The notes under the pieces were generated by a model. The model saw only the letters and a list, made by a program, of their open reading frames with translations, searched no databases and was not told the origin of the DNA. Shown one piece after another: positions 56,422-59,262 of a stretch of DNA of 59,262 nucleotides (the stretch's first letter is position 1; the number at the start of each line of letters is the position of its first letter). The position numbers and the translations under genes are program-made. Origin of the DNA: Chloroflexota bacterium (GTDB lineage Bacteria; Chloroflexota; Anaerolineae; Aggregatilineales; Phototrophicaceae); NCBI GenBank assembly GCA_026706395.1, contig JAPOYU010000120.1:1-59262 (forward strand). The letters run 5' to 3'.

Positions 56422-57459
56422 ATGCACCTCGAGGAGTTGTCGAACGCCATTGGCGTAAGCGGCGAAGAAGATGACGTCCGCGGCATCGTGCTCTCCGCCA
56501 TACGGGATCACGCCACAAATATCGAAGTCGATGCCCTCGGCAACCTCACCGCCCGGCAGCGCGGCTCCGTCTATCCCGACTATGTCGTGATGATCGCCGC
56601 CCACATGGACGAAGTCGGCATGATGGTCACCGCCGTCGACTCCAACGGCCTAATCCAGTTCACCAATGTCGGCGGCATTGATCCGCGCATTCTGCCCGGG
56701 CTGCGCGTCAAAGTCGGTAGAAATCGCAGGCCCGGCGTCGTCCTCTGGAAGCCGATCCACATGGGCCGCGACATGAAAACCGTCGCAATGGACAACCTGC
56801 GCATCGATGTGGGCGCCAGCGATAGCAGCGCCGCCAAACCCGGCGACCGCATCGCCTTCGACGGGGGCTTTGACCACCTCAGCGATAGCGTCGTGCGCGG
56901 CAAAGCATTCGACGACCGCGTCGGCTGTTCCATCCTGATCGATATCTTGCAGAGTGGGCCTTATCCGGTCACCATCGCCGCCGCCTTCACCGCGCAGGAA
57001 GAGATCGGCTTGCGCGGCGCTACAGTGGCTGCCCAACGCTTGCGGCCGGACGCCGCCATCGTGCTCGAAGGCACCTACGCTTACGATGTGCCGGACCCTA
57101 ACCGCGAAGCCGATGCGGGCGACCTGCCCACCAATCCCGGAACGCGCTTCGGCGAAGGCGCCGTCATCACCCTCTCCGACAGGCAGATGATCACCGACCC
57201 GCGCGTCTTCGCTTTCCTGCGCGAAACGGCTGAAGCAAACGATATCGCCTACCAGGTTAAGACCATGGATGGCGGAGGCACCGATGGCGGGGCAATTCAC
57301 ATAGCGCAGGCCGGCATCCCGACCATGCCGATCTCAGCGCCCTGCCGCTATATTCATTCGCCGACGGCGCTGCTGAATCTCGATGACTACGCCAGTGTAT
57401 TGAAGTTGTCGCAGGCCGTCCTCAAGCGCCTGAGCCCGACGACCTTCCAACGGGAGTAA
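56422..57459 (+). CDS. M42 family metallopeptidase (glutamyl aminopeptidase/PepA-like)
   Basis: 345 residues. M42 metal ligands are in IAAHMDEVGMMV (His/Asp), RGKAFDDRVGC (Asp), AAFTAQEEIGLRGA (Glu) and IVLEGTYAYDVP (Asp region), with the C-terminal DGGGTDGGAIH and PCRYIHSPTALL His motifs, in correct order. The N-terminal MHLEELSNAIGVSGEEDDVR is typical of the catalytic M42 fold. These are dodecameric cytosolic aminopeptidases, sometimes mislabelled endoglucanases. The start has a GGGGATAGGGAC region upstream. It converges with the LysM lipoprotein gene, stops 5 bp apart. Confidence 0.92.
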   Translation: MHLEELSNAIGVSGEEDDVRGIVLSAIRDHATNIEVDALGNLTARQRGSVYPDYVVMIAAHMDEVGMMVTAVDSNGLIQFTNVGGIDPRILPGLRVKVGRNRRPGVVLWKPIHMGRDMKTVAMDNLRIDVGASDSSAAKPGDRIAFDGGFDHLSDSVVRGKAFDDRVGCSILIDILQSGPYPVTIAAAFTAQEEIGLRGATVAAQRLRPDAAIVLEGTYAYDVPDPNREADAGDLPTNPGTRFGEGAVITLSDRQMITDPRVFAFLRETAEANDIAYQVKTMDGGGTDGGAIHIAQAGIPTMPISAPCRYIHSPTALLNLDDYASVLKLSQAVLKRLSPTTFQRE

Positions 57460-57464
57460 GCCGA

Positions 57465-58250
57465 CTAGTCCGGCAAGAGCAATTCCTGGCCAATCGTCAG
57501 CCGATTCGGGTTGGTGAGACTGTTTAGCGCGACCAATTGGTTGACGTCCACGCGATACCTCAACGAGATGCTCTCGACTGTGTCACCCGACGATACCACA
57601 TGGATCCGCGGCTGAGATGGTGTCGCCGTATCCACGGGTTCAACCGCGACTTCGGCTCCTTCTTCCGTCGTAGCCTCAGGCGTCTCGGTCTCGACTAGCG
57701 CCGGCGCCGGCAGCACAGTCGGTCTGGCTGTGGGCGGAGAATACTCGCAGCCCGGTCGCAGAAGCAGTTGCCCAATCGATAGCGCATCGCTGTCGACCTG
57801 GCTTGCGTCCATAATCTCTTGCACCGTCGTATTCCAGTTCAAAGACAGCCGGAAAAGGTTGTCCCCCGCCCGCACCGTATAGACGCACTCATGATCGGGG
57901 TCGAGCTCTTCCGCAAATGCCACTGTCTCTGTCGGGCGGACAAATGGCGTCAGCGTCTCCGCCAGCGGGGTAGCGGTGATCGGAATCGCCGTGGGCGATT
58001 CAACCGTCGGCTGCTCGACCTGCCCGGGTACCGTCTCCGGCGTCACGTACTGCGGCGTCTCGGGGAAGGAGCCCGCTCCTTCGTCAGCGCTAACCGTGCC
58101 GTCTTCGACGACCGCTTCAATGCTGGTCGGCGTGGCCGCGACTACGACTTCAGCGCTGTCGGCTTGCTGAAATGATTCCTCAGTCTGTCGATAACAGGCG
58201 GTCAACAAGGTCGCGCAGAGCAGCAGCGTTACCAGCAGTCTCGGCTTCAT
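57465..58250 (-). CDS. LysM-domain lipoprotein
   Basis: 261 residues from ATG 58250. A lipoprotein signal peptide ends with the lipobox LLTAC, so Cys19 should be the acylated residue. A Pro/Thr-rich linker (for example SPTAIPITATPLAETLTPFV) leads to two LysM domains: about 121-167 (CVYTVRAGDNLFRLSLNWNT onward) and 215-261 (IHVVSSGDTVESISLRYRVD onward). LysM binds peptidoglycan or chitin-type glycans. No catalytic domain is present, so it is likely a surface scaffold. A longer frame reaches 58472, but the 74 added residues have no homology and would destroy the lipoprotein signal. It lies 5 bp from the convergent M42 gene. Confidence 0.85.
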   Translation of the reverse strand: MKPRLLVTLLLCATLLTACYRQTEESFQQADSAEVVVAATPTSIEAVVEDGTVSADEGAGSFPETPQYVTPETVPGQVEQPTVESPTAIPITATPLAETLTPFVRPTETVAFAEELDPDHECVYTVRAGDNLFRLSLNWNTTVQEIMDASQVDSDALSIGQLLLRPGCEYSPPTARPTVLPAPALVETETPEATTEEGAEVAVEPVDTATPSQPRIHVVSSGDTVESISLRYRVDVNQLVALNSLTNPNRLTIGQELLLPD

Positions 58251-58383
58251 CAGGTCACGTCCCCTCACCAAATAATGGCTGATTCCATTATAGTGGCGTC
58301 CAGAAAGACGGGCTACTTGACCTCGAAGCGATTCCGCGATTGGCGGGGGCAGCGTTGCGAGCGCCAAACGTCGATATGACCGA

Positions 58384-59262
58384 TTATCCGACCTGCGGCA
58401 GCGCCTCCATTGCCCGCTCGATCTCCGCTTGCGGATACTCATAATTCGATAGCTCTCCGCCCAGGTAGGCATCGTAGGCGCTCATATCGAAGTGGCCGTG
58501 CCCGCAGAGATTAAAGAGGATGACACGCTCCTCGCCCGCTGCCTTCGCCGCTTCAGCTTCCCTGATCGCACCAGCGATACCGTGGGCCGCTTCCGGCGCG
58601 GCGATGATGCCCTCGGCTTTAGCAAAGGTCAGGGCCGCGCCAAAGGTCTCCATCTGCGGGATGGCATACATCGACAGCAAATCCTGATCCCACAGTTCGC
58701 AGATGATCGAGGCCATACCGTGATAGCGCAAGCCACCGGCATGCAGCGGCGGCGGCACGAAGCCATGACCCAGCGTGTACATCTTCACCAGCGGCGTCAT
58801 GCCCACCGTATCGCCGAAGTCATAAGCGTATACCCCCCGCGTCAAGCTCGGGCAAGCGGCCGGCTCGACGCCCAGCAATTTCGTCTGTTTGCCGGCCGTC
58901 AAGTTCTGATGCAAGAAGGGCAGGGCGATGCCGGCGAAATTGCTGCCGCCGCCTGTCGGCCCCACCACCACATCCGGATATTCGCCCGCCAGCTCCATCT
59001 GTTCCAGCGCTTCCTGCCCGATCACCGTCTGATGCATCAAAACGTGATTCAAGACGCTGCCCAGCGAATACTTGTATACCCCGCCGCTGGTCGCCGCCAC
59101 TTCAACTGCCTCGCTGATGGCGATGCCCAACGAGCCGGTGCTGTCGGGATCCCCCTCGAGGATGGCGCGCCCGGCATTGGTCGAATCGCTGGGGCTGGCG
59201 GTGACGCTGGCGCCGAAGCTCTGCATGATCGCCCGCCGATAGGGCTTCTGCTCATAACTGAT
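58384..59262 (-). CDS. TrpB-like PLP enzyme (tryptophan synthase beta, TrpB2 type), cut by the right edge
   Basis: The visible 292 residues are the C-terminal part of a tryptophan synthase beta-like enzyme; the frame is open to the window edge, where it begins ISYEQKPYRRAIMQSFGA. The KPYRR motif followed by GA is a TrpB2 signature. GPTGGGSNFAG is the PLP phosphate-binding glycine loop, and GLRYHGMASIICEL and PEAAHGIAGAI follow in order. The N-terminal part and the PLP lysine lie outside the window. TrpB2 condenses indole and serine, often without TrpA. An internal ATG at 59226 would miss part of the conserved domain, so it is not the start. Confidence 0.85.
   Translation of the reverse strand: MSYEQKPYRRAIMQSFGASVTASPSDSTNAGRAILEGDPDSTGSLGIAISEAVEVAATSGGVYKYSLGSVLNHVLMHQTVIGQEALEQMELAGEYPDVVVGPTGGGSNFAGIALPFLHQNLTAGKQTKLLGVEPAACPSLTRGVYAYDFGDTVGMTPLVKMYTLGHGFVPPPLHAGGLRYHGMASIICELWDQDLLSMYAIPQMETFGAALTFAKAEGIIAAPEAAHGIAGAIREAEAAKAAGEERVILFNLCGHGHFDMSAYDAYLGGELSNYEYPQAEIERAMEALPQVG

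Noticed and set aside
1..59262. tRNA, rRNA, CRISPR arrays, insertion sequences, prophage
   Set aside because: Gaps were read for tRNA T-arms, regularly spaced repeats and transposase-like frames; none was found. Short RNA genes without strong signatures could be missed.

Overview
The window looks like chromosomal DNA from a member of the Chloroflexota, most likely class Anaerolineae or a neighbour. This placement is inference from gene content and style, with no marker search behind it. Supporting signs are the high GC content, exported proteins with Thr/Pro-rich 'PTATP'-type linkers (17193-18371, 21343-22455, 57465-58250 and the pilin at 56045), large polytopic glycosyltransferase-like proteins with an extracellular tail, a Flp-type pilin, and a LexA whose promoter carries Gram-positive-type (GAAC-N4-GTTC) boxes. 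No rRNA, tRNA, CRISPR array, transposase or phage gene was seen. The gene complement is mostly housekeeping and catabolic.

Layout. 1-7127 (minus strand): 5' part of an oligoendopeptidase F gene, DUF488 protein, SppA protease, secreted beta-helix protein, then a coupled sugar epimerase/FAH hydrolase pair and a PIG-L deacetylase. 7273-7622: a small acidic gene broken by a frameshift. 7984-11352: glycosyltransferase, then an HTH regulator overlapping dprA, then lexA. 11382-19308: lytic transglycosylase, bifunctional homocysteine methyltransferase/MTHFR with an overlapping response regulator, a ParB-like protein, a methyltransferase, an SH3b/CARDB exported protein and an ABC ATPase. 19557-24715: HEAT protein, thiolase, TPR-like membrane protein, and metG behind a striking leader. 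25124-32124: aminopeptidase/oxidoreductase/kinase operon, DUF1801 protein, exported propeller-like protein, PHP phosphatase. 32137-37971: CFA-synthase-like methyltransferase, LuxR-type regulator, SDR reductase, class I GATase, DinB protein, flavoprotein. 37972-38825 is a gene-free stretch of about 850 bp, AT-richer than its surroundings and rich in repeats. 38826-46825: cation/H+ antiporter, two tandem PLP decarboxylases with a TauE exporter, a small acidic protein, nitroreductase, hemB. 46945-52079: two tandem GT-C-like membrane proteins. 52088-59262: second GATase, a large FtsX-family permease, Flp pilin, M42 peptidase, LysM lipoprotein and a TrpB-like enzyme cut by the right edge.

The observation most worth following is the 190 bp upstream of metG. 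It holds a promoter, a 24-codon ORF with Met codons at positions 1, 9 and 11, and three ordered RNA pairings (1:2, a perfect 9-bp 2:3 and a 9-bp 3:4 hairpin followed by six T). This is the architecture of leader-peptide attenuation, here in front of methionyl-tRNA synthetase. Also notable are two LexA-like boxes overlapping the lexA promoter, an inverted repeat over the -35 of the antiporter gene, and two families of dispersed intergenic repeats. Nine convergent gene pairs are packed end to end, usually with fewer than 30 bp between them.
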